Positions 24,998 through 35,489 of a DNA stretch of 64,000 nucleotides are shown here, in pieces. Under the pieces are notes generated by a model. That model did no database searches and was not told the origin of the DNA. It worked only from the letters and a program-made list of their open reading frames with translations. Position 1 is the stretch's first letter, and each line of letters begins with the position of its first letter. This DNA comes from Verticillium longisporum (Eukaryota > Ascomycota > Sordariomycetes > Glomerellales > Plectosphaerellaceae). The position numbers and the translations under genes were made by a program. The stretch lies in the NCBI GenBank assembly GCA_019188255.1, contig JAETXT010000007.1:4588001-4652000 (forward strand). Reading direction: 5' to 3'.

Positions 24998-26598
24998 TGA
25001 GAACAAACAAAATGAAACAAATGCTCGACCGATACCCGATATTCTGTTGTATTTCACGCTCGCGACAAAAATAGGAGTTCCCATACTCCCCGCATTTACC
25101 CCATGAAAACCTTTCGCATGAGGGCCGGCTCGACGCAATTGGCTATAATTGCTTCTCGGCCTCTGCCCCGGCGTTACGGGGGCCACTTATCTTAATATCG
25201 TGCATACCCACGACGGATCGCGGTCACGATCCACAAGCGTCGGCCTGCTTCCCCGGACCGGTCCCATCTCCACTGTCATCTGGGTCTGATTTGTATCTTG
25301 GAAACGGGGAGGGGCGTTCGAGGGATTGACCATCTTAGACACATCATGAATCGGTCGGAGATGTGGGTGAAGCATTGCTTTTCCCCCAAATTCTCTGCAT
25401 GCTACTTTTTTTTCCCCGAGGGCGTTCCCACTCTCCAACATTGTACGCTCTTTTCCATTCTGTCTTGGATTCCATTGGGTGGAGGACCGGCAGGGAATAG
25501 GAAGGGAGGAGGCTCCCCTTCTCCTCGCATCGGGACGAATTAACGAGGGCCACCAAATGACGGCCGATGAATGAGGGAAGCAAAAGTCTTATCACGCACC
25601 ATACCTAACCTGCCAGCCCTGTCTCTTTTCAACGACATGTGGGGAAAAACTTCAAATGTCGCCGACGAATAGGATGGTGCGATACTGGTTCGATTCGTCT
25701 GGAACAACACACAAAGGCAGGCGATGTGATGGACGGATGGTTACTGAGGCAGACAGGGAATTTACTGCAGAACGCGTCTCGCGTTCCATGTGTACATATG
25801 CACTCGCACGCGTGCGCGGAGAGCAACATCAGATAACTTTGTGGCCCCGCCCTTCCTTTCGATAGAGCATTAGGGAGAATGGAAGAGGAGCACGGCATTC
25901 GCCAATTTACCAGCATGACCATGACATGTCTGGATTTTCAGCAGGCTTGTAGTATGCAGGACGGCGGCGTGCCCCTTGGCTTGAGATGTTCCAGCCATAC
26001 CAGAGCCATTGGACACAAGGTGAGAAGCACCAACCCATGGATGCCCTGTTACCAGAGACAATGGCGGAGGTTAGGCCACAAGACGAACCGAGCTGATTGT
26101 TTTTCGCAGTGTTCTGGAATGCTGGTCTACTCGATCGGGCCCTCCCGCCATTCCTGCACCCCAACATCGGCCAAATAAGCGTTCGATGCGTTCAATGGCC
26201 GCTCGGTATTCAGCCGAAACGATGTCTCTGCGAGGGCCCGCCGCTGTGGTCGGCGCCCCTTGATGGATTCCCCTTCCTGTGTTGTTGTGCCTGAATCTGG
26301 GCAGCCCAGCCCTGCAGATGGTTGTCGGAGGTGTTCCGGAGCCAACACTGGTGAGAGTTTGGTTGTCGTCGTTCGTCCATAAATGTTGAGCCATCCTCGA
26401 TGTTGTGCTTTCTCTTCTGGCTCATCATCCTCATCTCGCAATCAGTCACTCTTTTGACAGTCGCTCTTTAGCATTTTTGTTCGATCTTTTGCAACCCGCC
26501 CCAGTCATTCTCTTGGGCCCTCAGCAACCGCCCTCTCACCCAACACCCAACAGAACAGCCTTATTCTTCAACGTCCCCCCCCCGCTCAACTCGTCAAA
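24998..26598. other. Intergenic, flbA to secreted protein gene
   Basis: 1.6 kb with the flbA 3' UTR and the promoter and leader of the gene at 26599. The last 150 bases before 26599 are rich in C and CA, as in fungal leaders of highly expressed genes. No other gene is supportable. Confidence 0.45.
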
Positions 26599-27903
26599 AT
26601 GTACACCAACACTGTCCTCAGCACCCTCGCCGCCGCCGGCATGGCCTCGGCCTACATCCCTGCCCGCCGCCAGGAGACCAACGGCACCGTCACGACCACC
26701 ACGGTCACCGAGGTCGTTTCCGAGCTCGCCACCTGGTGCCCTGAGCCTACCAACTATGTCACCTGGGAGGAGAAGGTGTACACCGTCGAGGGCCCCACCT
26801 GGTTCACAATCACGGACTGCCCCTGCACTGTGACGCGCGTATGTCTCTCCCTTGGACCTGACGATCGCGCTGCAGCCTCACTAACATGATGATGATGACA
26901 GACCACCGAGTGCGCTGGAAAGCCCACCCCTCACCCCTGGACTCCTGAGCACCCCGGCCACGGCGGCCACGGAGAGTGCCACGACGGCCACTACCCCGAC
27001 GGCAAGCCTTGCCACGACGGTCACTACCCTCACGGAGAGTGCCACGATGGTCACTACCCCGACGGCCAGCCCTGCCACGGTCACGTCAAGCCCGTCCACC
27101 CTCACTACCCCGGCCACCACGAGCAGTGCCACGGCGGCAAGTACCCTGACGGCAGCCCCTGCCACGACGGTCACTACCCTCACGGAGAGTGCCACGACGG
27201 CCACTACCCTGACGGCAAGCCTTGCCACGACAACATGAAGCCGGTTCACCCCGAGTACCCTGCTGGCCCCGGCAAGTACCCCGGTCAGTGCCACGGCGGC
27301 AAGTACCCTGACGGCAACACCTGCCACGGCGAGCCCCGCTACCCCGACGGCTGCGTCGACAGCAAGTACCCCGACGGCCGTGAGTGCCACCCGCTGTACC
27401 CCGTGTACCCTGCCGACTGCCACGAGGGCAAGTACGCCGACGGCCGTGAGTGCCACTCTGCCTACCCGGAGTACCCTGCCGAGTGCAAGTACGCTCTGTA
27501 CCCCGACGGCAAGCCTTGCGAGCCCATCCACCCCGAGTACCCCGCCGAGTGCCACGGCGGCAAGTACCCCGACGGCCGCGACTGCCTGCCCGTCTACCCT
27601 AACGTTCCCCCACGGTCCCGAGGTCCCTGAGAAGCCCGTCTGCGACGGCCCCGACTGCGGCAAGCCCCAGCCCCCTCCCTACAACAACAAGCCCGTCTGC
27701 GACGGTCCCCACTGCGAGAACGACGGCAACAAGCCCGCCTGCTACGGCCCTGCCTGCGAGGCCAGCGCCACCCTCCCCACGTCCCCTACCCCACCGGCGA
27801 CCACGTCGAGGTCAACGGCGCCGCCTCGCTTCAGCAGGGCCTGCTGTGCGCCGGCATGGCCATCGCCGCCGTTGCCACCGTCTTCGGCGCCGCCGGCTGG
27901 TAA
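26599..27903 (+). CDS. Secreted GPI-type Cys/His repeat protein, CCG-6-like start (frame interrupted)
   Basis: Exon 1 is 26599-26838 and exon 2 is 26902-27903, joined in phase 0; the 63-base intron has an ACTAACA branch. A signal peptide (residues 1-19) is followed by a Thr-rich region and [10 protein letters not shown]...[12 protein letters not shown], resembling the N-terminal domain of fungal clock-controlled CCG-6 and related surface proteins. Exon 2 encodes about twelve copies of a (H/K/R)YPDG-x-x-C unit separated by CHDGH/CHGGK, very rich in Cys, His, Tyr and Gly. The end has a hydrophobic tail ([20 protein letters not shown]) typical of a GPI signal. The frame changes at a C5 run (27607-27611) and changes back near a C4 run (27783-27786); without these the repeat, Cys-rich and GPI parts form one chain. 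Metal binding is plausible from composition but inferred. Confidence 0.78.
26935..27600 (+). repeat. Coding repeats (YPDG/Cys/His units)
   Basis: About twelve imperfect units of 24-60 bases encode (H/K/R/L)Y(P/A)(D/H)G followed by Cys two or three residues later. The units in 26970-27235 are nearly identical at DNA level, so recent unit duplication is likely. Confidence 0.85.
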
Positions 27904-28976
27904 AGCTCATCCTTTTCTTCGGGGACGACTCTTGTTCTGTTCACTCTCCGGACAGAGCTGGTCAACGGACAAGGGAGCGGGAGGGTGTGGGCGTGTTTTG
28001 TTCTCTTTCAACAAGAACGAAACGAAGAAGAGATCAAACACTTCCCCTCAGAAAAAACACATGCGCCCACCCGACATACACACAACAACACAATCTATAC
28101 TAACTGGAGGTCCCGGCCCCACATCGTCGCTGACCGTTAGAGGTCCTGGCGGCGGGGAGCATCGGGAGGATGAAGTGGTCATTCCATTTGTCTCAACACC
28201 TGCATCCTGGTAACGAGTCTGTGGTCCTGGGGTCCTGGCTTTTTCGGTGCTTGCAATTCTACGTCCGTCTCTTCGTGCCTCTCCCTTTTCATCTCTTTTT
28301 AGCACCCTCCCCAAGGTGGGTGTGCCAAGGGGGGAAGGGGGAGGGGGTAAAAGAGACTGGCCTGCTGTAATTCGAGTGGTGGTTCTGTTTCCACCCTTTT
28401 TGCATTTGCTATTCTGTTTTTTTCCCCTGGCTAGATACTTGGCAGCAATTGACTTCGCACGCGGTATCCCGGAAACATGAGTTCCTCTATCTGCGATCCA
28501 ATGTGACCTTGCATGAACGTGACTCCTTGCGGCGTCGTGACTGATCTGATCGTGTGATAAGGTTCGATCCCGCGTTACATCCGACTTGCTCATATTACGA
28601 CAACCATATCCGAACTACCACATGGTCTGATCGCAATGATCGATGCGAGGTTGTAGGCCTGAGACTACTTGCTGACAGCTCGAACCCATCAGTCTCTCCT
28701 TCCCTCAGCATTTCTCACTCGCGACAGGCAGCTGAAGCTTCCAAACGAAGGTGAAACTCGGGCGACTCTGTACACGACCAGCAATTTCGTGATCGAACTG
28801 TCTCAAGCCGAAAGATGGCTGAAATTAAGCTTCTTCTCACATGACACTCATGGACTGCAGCTATCTTTCCAGAAATTGCCTACTACATACAGCTCAAGTA
28901 ACGCTAGGGGTATATTTGTCATACAAGCATGTCAACATCTTCCACTGCCCACAGACAGACATCCTCGTGATCCGAG
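27904..28976. other. Intergenic between convergent genes
   Basis: 1.07 kb between the + gene ending at 27903 and the - gene ending at 28977, expected to hold both 3' UTRs. No gene or strong repeat seen. Confidence 0.45.
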
Positions 28977-30174
28977 CTATGCCTTATTCGCAGGCACTGG
29001 CTTCCTCGTCGTCCCCCCGGGTCGCAGCGCTGCCGGGTGAGCGTGCTCCCACGCCGCCTGCCCGTGCAGAGCGGTCGCGGGGCCCGCCCCTTGTGCCTCG
29101 GTCGGCGTGGCATTGGGTGTTGCCTCGTCCCAGGGCGTACGCGATGCCAAGTCCGAGTAGGCGTTGCTGGCGGGATACTCACGGTCTGTCCCCGCCAATT
29201 CAACAGGCTGCTGGTGGTTTTGCGCAGTCAACGACTGCCACGGTACATCGCCCTTTGCGTCACGGTCAAAGAGCTGGCCGAGGTCGTGGCCGACAGAGGC
29301 GTGCGACTGGTGGCGGATGCGCAGGGGAGAAGGATAGGCGCTGGGTGAGGTCGTGTCATTCGCCGTGCCGGGGGTGGAGTGTGCCGTCGAGCTTGCCACA
29401 GAGGGTGGGGCGGTCGTCTCGGGGGCGTCGGAGGCTTCAGGTAGGACGGAATGTCGAGAGTGGGCGGGGACGGCGTTTTCCTGTGTCGAGGCGTCGAGTG
29501 AACCGAGGAGACGCTGTGCTGGCTCTCTGTAGACTGGTGGTTGTATGCCGGCTTGGAGTAGCCGCCCATCTGGGATTGCCATGATGTTTGCTGACGGTGC
29601 TGCGGCTGCTGGTGCTGGTACTGCCCCTCGACATGACCGGCGTCTTCAGCGGCGACGGCGCGGGCCTTCTCGGCGAGCTTGTCGACCAGCTGGCCATGAC
29701 TCTTCTTAAGAGTCTTCTTGACAAAGCCAGTCATGAGTACATTGCAGCGCATGGCGACGGCCTCGGGAAGGTAGAGGCCCTGGGAGGGGGCGTTGAGTCC
29801 CAGCTCACGCTTCTCCGGGGCCTCGCCCGGCAGGGTGCCGGCGACAGACCAGCGGTCGCGAATGTCGAGGCCCATGGGTGCGTAGCAGTGGGTCTGCAGG
29901 CCGGTGGGCAGGTCGTTGAAGGCGCAGGTATACGAAACGGCGGAGGAGGCGGCTGGGATTCCGGGGAGATAGGATATCTCGTCTGTCAGAGAGTACCAGA
30001 CGCAGGCTTGCTCGTCGGCGGAGGCGTGCGGAGGCGGGGGATTGGGTGGCGTTCCTTGATGAGAGGGTTGAGATCAATCATCTCCAGGTGATTGTGGAGG
30101 AAGGCGAGCACTGCGTCGCGAGAAAGATCGGGGGGAAGCGGCGTGATAGTGGTGAATGTTGTGCGTTTGGTCAT
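28977..30174 (-). CDS. DUF7053-type protein (frame interrupted)
   Basis: The start at 30174 gives TKRTTFTTITPLPPDLSRD and HLEMIDLNPLIKERHP, the N-terminal pattern of the fungal DUF7053 family. The match continues in another frame with ADEQACVWYSLTDEISYLPG and CAFNDLPTGLQTHCYAPMG, then MRCNVLMTGFVKKTLKKSH, and ends in a disordered Ser/Pro/Gln-rich tail. Two one-base shifts are needed: at a G5 run 30036-30040 (C5 on the coding strand) and at a G5 run 29421-29425. In both cases one more base in the run restores the frame. The repaired product is about 399 residues. The family is known as a hypothetical lipid-binding-like fungal domain without an established function; I give no role. No intron is apparent. 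Confidence 0.72.
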
Positions 30175-31027
30175 GATGAAGGACGTGCTGGGTGGCTGCT
30201 TAATATTGCGTCGTGAGGTACCTATGTAAGGTAAGGGAGGTGAGGGTCAAGGTGAGATGGCTGAGCTGAAGAGCTGAAGAGCTGAAAGCGGGTGCGACAA
30301 GGCGAGAAGGAGAGAAAGCGCTGGTGGTTGAGGCGATGGGGTGGTAAAGTTCGTGTGTATTGTAAAGGAGTGGGGGCTGAGCAGTGCAGCTGAGGTGAGA
30401 GTTTGACTACAGCTGAGACGGTTGAGTGGCTTGGGGTGAGCAGGCAGGAGGGATGGAGGTATGACGACGTGCGGGACGTGAGGGCGTGACTGCTCCACAA
30501 AGACGAGGATTGGTAGGAGGGCCAAGGTCAGCGCTTCGGATGGCAGGCACAACTGAAACATGTGCTGGTCAATCAGGACGGCGGGAAGGACCAACCGCCC
30601 TCCCTCTTACTGTACAATGCAACGACAAGAACACAGAAGAAGAGACGACCAGCAAGGAGCCCATGATACCTAGACAAGCTGCAGGCAGAGCCCATCGATT
30701 GAGCCCAGATCGGGAATTGCCTAAACCGGCGTCATCTTGCATTCGAGATTAAGCTGCAGCCTCGACAAGACACCCAAAATAGCAACAGCCTCAAGGAATA
30801 CCCACTTTGCTTTCTGAACCCCCAGCCAGCTTTCCACGAGCGGCACAAGCACAGCCCACACAGCCAGCGTCCGGACCGGACCCTCCTGTCAGCGAACTAA
30901 CATCGGCAAAGTGCTTTCCGGTAACCTGGGCGGCGCAGAGCCTCCCAGTCTTGGCGATCCCGTTGGTTGGTTGGTACTTGTATTCGAGTCGTACACGGGA
31001 ATTTGATTGTACATCGTGGTTCGTGCA
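30175..31027. other. Intergenic, DUF7053 promoter and ORC4 3' end
   Basis: 850 bases between two minus-strand genes. An AGAGCTGA-type repeat lies at 30258-30288. No other feature seen. Confidence 0.4.
30258..30288 (+). repeat. GAGCTGAA short tandem repeat
   Basis: Three adjacent copies of GAGCTGAA(G/A)-like 9-mers, about 85 bases upstream of the DUF7053 gene start. Confidence 0.6.
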
Positions 31028-33801
31028 TCAGATCGCCTTGCACCACCCTGCCAGCATCTGGCTGAGCTTCACGCCGCCTGGAATTTCCTCCAGAGCAACA
31101 TCGACCTTCCACATCCGCCCCTCGAGGCCCCCATGCGTCCCTCCTCCAGATGCTTTGCCGCCACCCAGGCTTGCGGGCAACAGCAAACCTAACGAGACGA
31201 GCCGCTCCCACGATACGCCTGCGACGCCACGACCCCAGACACGGACGCCGCCTCCGAGCGCCATCATGCCCGCGCCTGCCGACTGCACCCGGTGCCGGCC
31301 CATCAGCGAGCCGTACTCATCATATGCCATGGCGAAATTGACCGTGTCCGTGTGTGCCACGATGTCTAACCGTGCCGCCGCGATGAGCAGACCGAGGTCG
31401 AGGTCTGACAGCGCCGACAGTAGATGCAGCTTCGAGTTGGGGGCCGCGAGCCGGACCATTGTGGCTGACGCGGATGGAATCTCAAGGGCCATCTCGTCTA
31501 CTGATAAGGACGATAACGGCAGGATGCACTCCGTGAGGAACGCCGCTGCTGACTTGGTTGTGTAGTAGTGGTACTGGAGGAGCGCCTTGAATGTTTTCTC
31601 CTCGTGCAGATCCTGCTTTTGTCAGGGGCTGGTTGCCACAATCAAAACCGATTACGGGTACGTACCTTGATCATGTTGTTCCAGTTGCGGTAGAACTCAA
31701 CATGTCCCTGTACACCCTCATCAATGCCTTCTGCCTTCATATCCTCGTCGTCGACCGTCAGTCCCTGCCTGCAGACCTGCCAGTAGGACGTCGGATTCGC
31801 TGGCAGTGACAGATATACGTGCCGGTGGCTGAATCGGCTCTTCACTCGCTTCTCCAGCATCTCCACAACGTCCATCCGCGTCGTGCAGCCGAGCACTGAG
31901 ATGGGCGCCTTGCGCGCCTGCGCTATGTCAAATAGGTTGTACAGTAGCGTTTGACGCGCGTGAGACGCAAACATGTCGAACTCGTCAATGATGAAGATGA
32001 CGGCCTTGGAAGTGACCCCCTCCTCTGTCTGCGAGATCTCCGACGGATGGGAGAGGAGAGCTAGCAGAGACGCCATTGTGTCCGCGTAGTTTGACTGCTC
32101 CGGTTAATGATCATAATGATTTCTCTTGGTGGAGCTTCATGTATTTACCTTCGCATTAATGTCATCGTCAACCTCCATCTCTTTACCCAACTGACGCCAT
32201 ATCTCCTTTAAAGCTAGTTTATCATCTGTGTGAATGAAACCATTGAGCCGGATGACATGAAACTCGCTCTTGTGACTGAAGGATAGTTCGGCAATAATGT
32301 TCTCCACAAGCTTCACGTCGTTAGCAGACGGAATCGCAAGCATGAAAATACAACATCAAACTTACCGTCGTCTTTCCGCAGCCCCTCGCACCAATCACAA
32401 GCATGGAGTTGCCCTCGCCAGCCGAGACGGTCTGCTCAACGAGCTGATGGACCTTCGTATACGCCTCGTCCTGGTTGATCAATTTGATACGCCGCCGGCC
32501 CGTGCATCGGTCCAGCAGCACCCTCTGTAGCGAGCGAAGATGGTGCTCATAGTTGGGCAGCTGGGCGCCTGCCGCGGCCTTGGCCTGCTTCTTGCCGACG
32601 CACCCTTTGCAGAACCAGTCGCCCTCCGGAATGTCGTGGACGTCGTAGCATTTCTGATGGACAGCTTTGTCGCAGCCGTCGCAGAAAATAATCTCGTTCG
32701 GAGGCCTTGAGTTGCGCTTGTCGCATATCGAGCAGGCTGTGTCTTCCTGCTCCTTCTCTTCTTCCTCTTCCTCCTCTGCCACCTCGGCCACTGGTTCCTC
32801 TTTCTTCTCTTCCGGCTCATCTTGGACCTCATCCTCAACCTCCTCTTCAGATTCCAGGACAGGTTCGGCTTGCCTAGGTGTCGACTTGACCGGCTTCGGG
32901 GTAGCCTTTGGGTACTTGGGCGGCCTTCCACGAGGCCTCTTCTCCGACGACTTATTTGGCAAATCCTCAAAGAACACCGGCTCGCCCTTCTGGCTTTGCG
33001 CAGCGCCAAACGCAACGCTCTTCCGGCGTTTGCCCGTATCCCCGCACGCTTCGAGGGTGTCAGGATACCCTTCAGCGGCACCGCCGCATCCCGCCTCAGA
33101 GGCTCGTGGTGCCTCTGCGCGCTGGGCGTCGTATTCAGCACCGAGTTCGATCGCGACCGGCTCGCGGCGGCGGCCCCCGCGAGCTTGCGGGCGCTGGCCG
33201 TGTTGTCCTGCACTTTGGCCGTGGGGATTCTGCGCCGTCCGCTCGATCGAACGTGGATCGTTTCCTCGATCTTCTCTCCCGTTCCCGGCGTCGCTTCGAC
33301 GGGCTTCTCGATGGTTGCGGAGACTTCCTTGAGTGCTCGCGGCTTCCCGGCGCTGGTCTTCGCGGATACGGAGCCGTTGCGAGCCGTGCCGTTTGACCTG
33401 GGCGTCTTGCCTGGTGTGGTCCTGGGCCGTGTGGGCGTCGGAGGAACTGCATCTTCATTATTCTCGTCTTCGTCTGGGCTCTGCTCGCCCTTGTCTGACT
33501 CGGACACTTCGTAGGGGTCTTTGCGAGGCAATGAAGTCCTCTTTGCGCTTCGGTGGGGCCCGGAGGGGAGTCGAGTTCGTGCTGGCGGCGGCGGCACCTC
33601 GCCGTCAGAGTCGGGTACGTCGTAGATGTCAGCCTCAGCCGTCTTGCTCGGGCGATTGCCATTGGTATCGTGGAGGGATGTGCGCTTGTAGGTCGTCGAT
33701 GAGCTCAGCTTTCGTCGTTTGGTAGATATGGCAGGCGCAGCATCGTCGTTGGTTCCCGAACGGGCTCGCTTGGCGGGCTTCGAAGGCGCGTCGTCGCTCA
33801 T
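31028..33801 (-). CDS. ORC4: Origin recognition complex subunit 4 with PHD finger (frame interrupted)
   Basis: Exons 33801-32366, 32310-32149, 32097-31666 and 31612-31028; all junctions are phase 0. The 33-kDa-sized N-terminal part is disordered and basic (MSDDAPSKPAKRARS). An AT-hook-like RPRGRPPKY is followed by an acidic run, then a PHD finger near 32736-32590 with the Cys4-His-Cys3 pattern (CSICDKRN...IIFCDGCD...HQKCYDV...WFCKGC). The AAA+ core has Walker A GARGCGKTT, split from LVENIIAELSFSH by an intron, HVIRLNGFIHTDDKLALKEIW, and Walker B VIFIIDEFD. The C-terminal winged-helix region follows. Orc4 is an ATPase-fold subunit of the six-protein complex that loads MCM at origins; the PHD is typical of filamentous fungal Orc4. 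One frame shift lies at a C4 run 33040-33043 (G4 on the coding strand), where one extra base restores the frame. Confidence 0.92.
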
Positions 33802-34299
33802 GGTCAATGTCGGCGACGGCCTGCGATGTCGTTGCAGACGATCTGGAGCAGCAATAATGGTGGAGCGCAGATGGGCATTTGGTCACAACATGACATTTCT
33901 GCCAGGGAGCTGGGACCCCTTGCCGCTGTGGGGGATTCGTAGCGCCGAATGTCCTGGGAGACGCGTTACACGCGTCGAGGTTGAGATTACCTAAGCATAT
34001 TGATCAGAGCATCTTCACTTCGACGACCGCTAGAGCTTCAAGTGCCGTTCCTGTTTTGTCTCTACGATTCCGGATTTCCTAGTTTGGCTTCAGTTCATAC
34101 AAGCCAGAACCCCGCGACGATGGCTGCCATAGGGCAGCCTAACATAGGGCAGTGCAAACATCATGTGCCATCAACCACACGCACTCAGTCGAACGTGCAG
34201 TTGCATTGAGCAGAGGACCTCATTGACGTTCAAGATGAAGTATCTCCAGTCTCGAGTCCTGTTATCCAAGAAAACCCCAGCTGTCTCTATCCCGGGCGT
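33802..34299. other. ORC4 promoter region
   Basis: About 500 bases between the ORC4 start and the 3' end of the membrane protein gene, both on the minus strand. No distinct element seen. Confidence 0.4.
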
Positions 34300-35489
34300 T
34301 CATTGCTTAGCAAGGGCGTCCAACAAAGTTGCTAGGCCCATCACGAGTGCCCCTGTCGTGATGATGAAGCTTGCGACCACCGCGCCAGTCTGTACGCTCG
34401 ATTGAACGTCGGCGCCAAACTTGAGTACCGCAACCATGGGCCAAATCGCAGCAATGGCGATGCTTATAACTGCAGGGACACCGACAACGTAGGAAACCGG
34501 ATGCGCGTCCCACGCGACGACGAACCTCAGAGCCTGCTGAGGAGCGTCCGAGATTGTCGGACGAAACACATGGTGTAGAAGCAATTGTTCCACGTGTCTT
34601 CTGTTTCCAGCAGGTATTCCAGCTACCACGCCGTCTTCAATCGCCCGGCAGATGTTGGGGGACACGTCGAGCGTCGCTACATGGGGTCCTATGCTGACTC
34701 CATCCTTCACCTGAACATGCCGATCACACATCCGCCAGCTATCATGAACGATGACTTTGAAGTGTCAACCGACGTCGCTTCTCAGGTGCACGCCGGCGCA
34801 GATTTTACTTCATGTTCTGCGGCTCTGTTCATGCAGGCAAGATCTGGCTGTACCCAAGACAACCGTTCAGAGGGTGATTGGTGTGCAGAACGTACCTGTA
34901 CGACTTCGATCCTCTCGAGTGACTTGGGGAGCAAAGCCTGTAACAGCCCATCGTTTATCCTCGACATGCGATAAAAGACTGACAAATTCTTGAAGACCCA
35001 TGCGTCGTCCACTTCCGGGGCATCAAACGCCGGACAGGGCAGAAGCACGTTGTCCGATCGGTCGAAGAAGACAGAGATGCGATACTGGGAATGTTGGAGC
35101 CTCCAAGTTTCCAAGTAGTTCAGCGCAAAATTTGTTTTGGGAATCGCAAATGTGAAGTATGCTGTACAGTATATCCGCCAGGGCGACAGTCGTGGCACCC
35201 TATCTTCAAGCCTTGCTACCAGCCGTAGGAGGAATGCCGACTAGGTATCAGCTTGATGTGAGCAGTGCTCTAGAGTCCCTGGATACGGCTGTATGCAGTC
35301 ATCACTCACTTCGAATAAGGTGTTGCGTAACCAGATCATAATGATTGATGTCGGTGCTATTCGTGCAACGTAAATCTGCAGGATTGAGCTTGCGCTGAGC
35401 AACACCAGGTCGATGATGAATTAGTATGGATACACACTAATGAACCACAGGGTCGCAAAGGTAGTATGTAATGTGATGAGCAACGTCAT
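34300..35489 (-). CDS. Intron-rich multi-pass membrane protein, unknown family
   Basis: Four exons can be joined in phase 0 throughout: 35489-35436, 35375-35310, 35240-34896 and 34710-34300, giving 291 residues. Exons 1 and 2 give hydrophobic segments (TLLITLHTTFATLWFIS; RIAPTSIIMIWLRNTLFE). The middle exon has YRISVFFDRSDNVLLPCPAF and VFYRMSRINDGLLQALLPK. The last exon ends with two membrane spans (VGVPAVISIAIAAIWPMVAVL and VQTGAVVASFIITTGALVMG). I think it belongs to an uncharacterised fungal membrane protein family but cannot name a Pfam entry. A further stretch upstream (about 35500-35545, HPYIWFPLP on the minus strand) looks like the family N terminus but is out of frame by one base, so the start at 35489 may be internal. 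Confidence 0.6.

Noticed and set aside
28556..28580. GGTTCGATCCC, resembling a tRNA T-loop
   Set aside because: The flanking bases cannot form the 5-bp T stem, and no acceptor stem, D arm or anticodon arm is found around it.
30807..31565. 252-codon plus-strand frame
   Set aside because: Its 3' half is the antisense of the ORC4 last exon.
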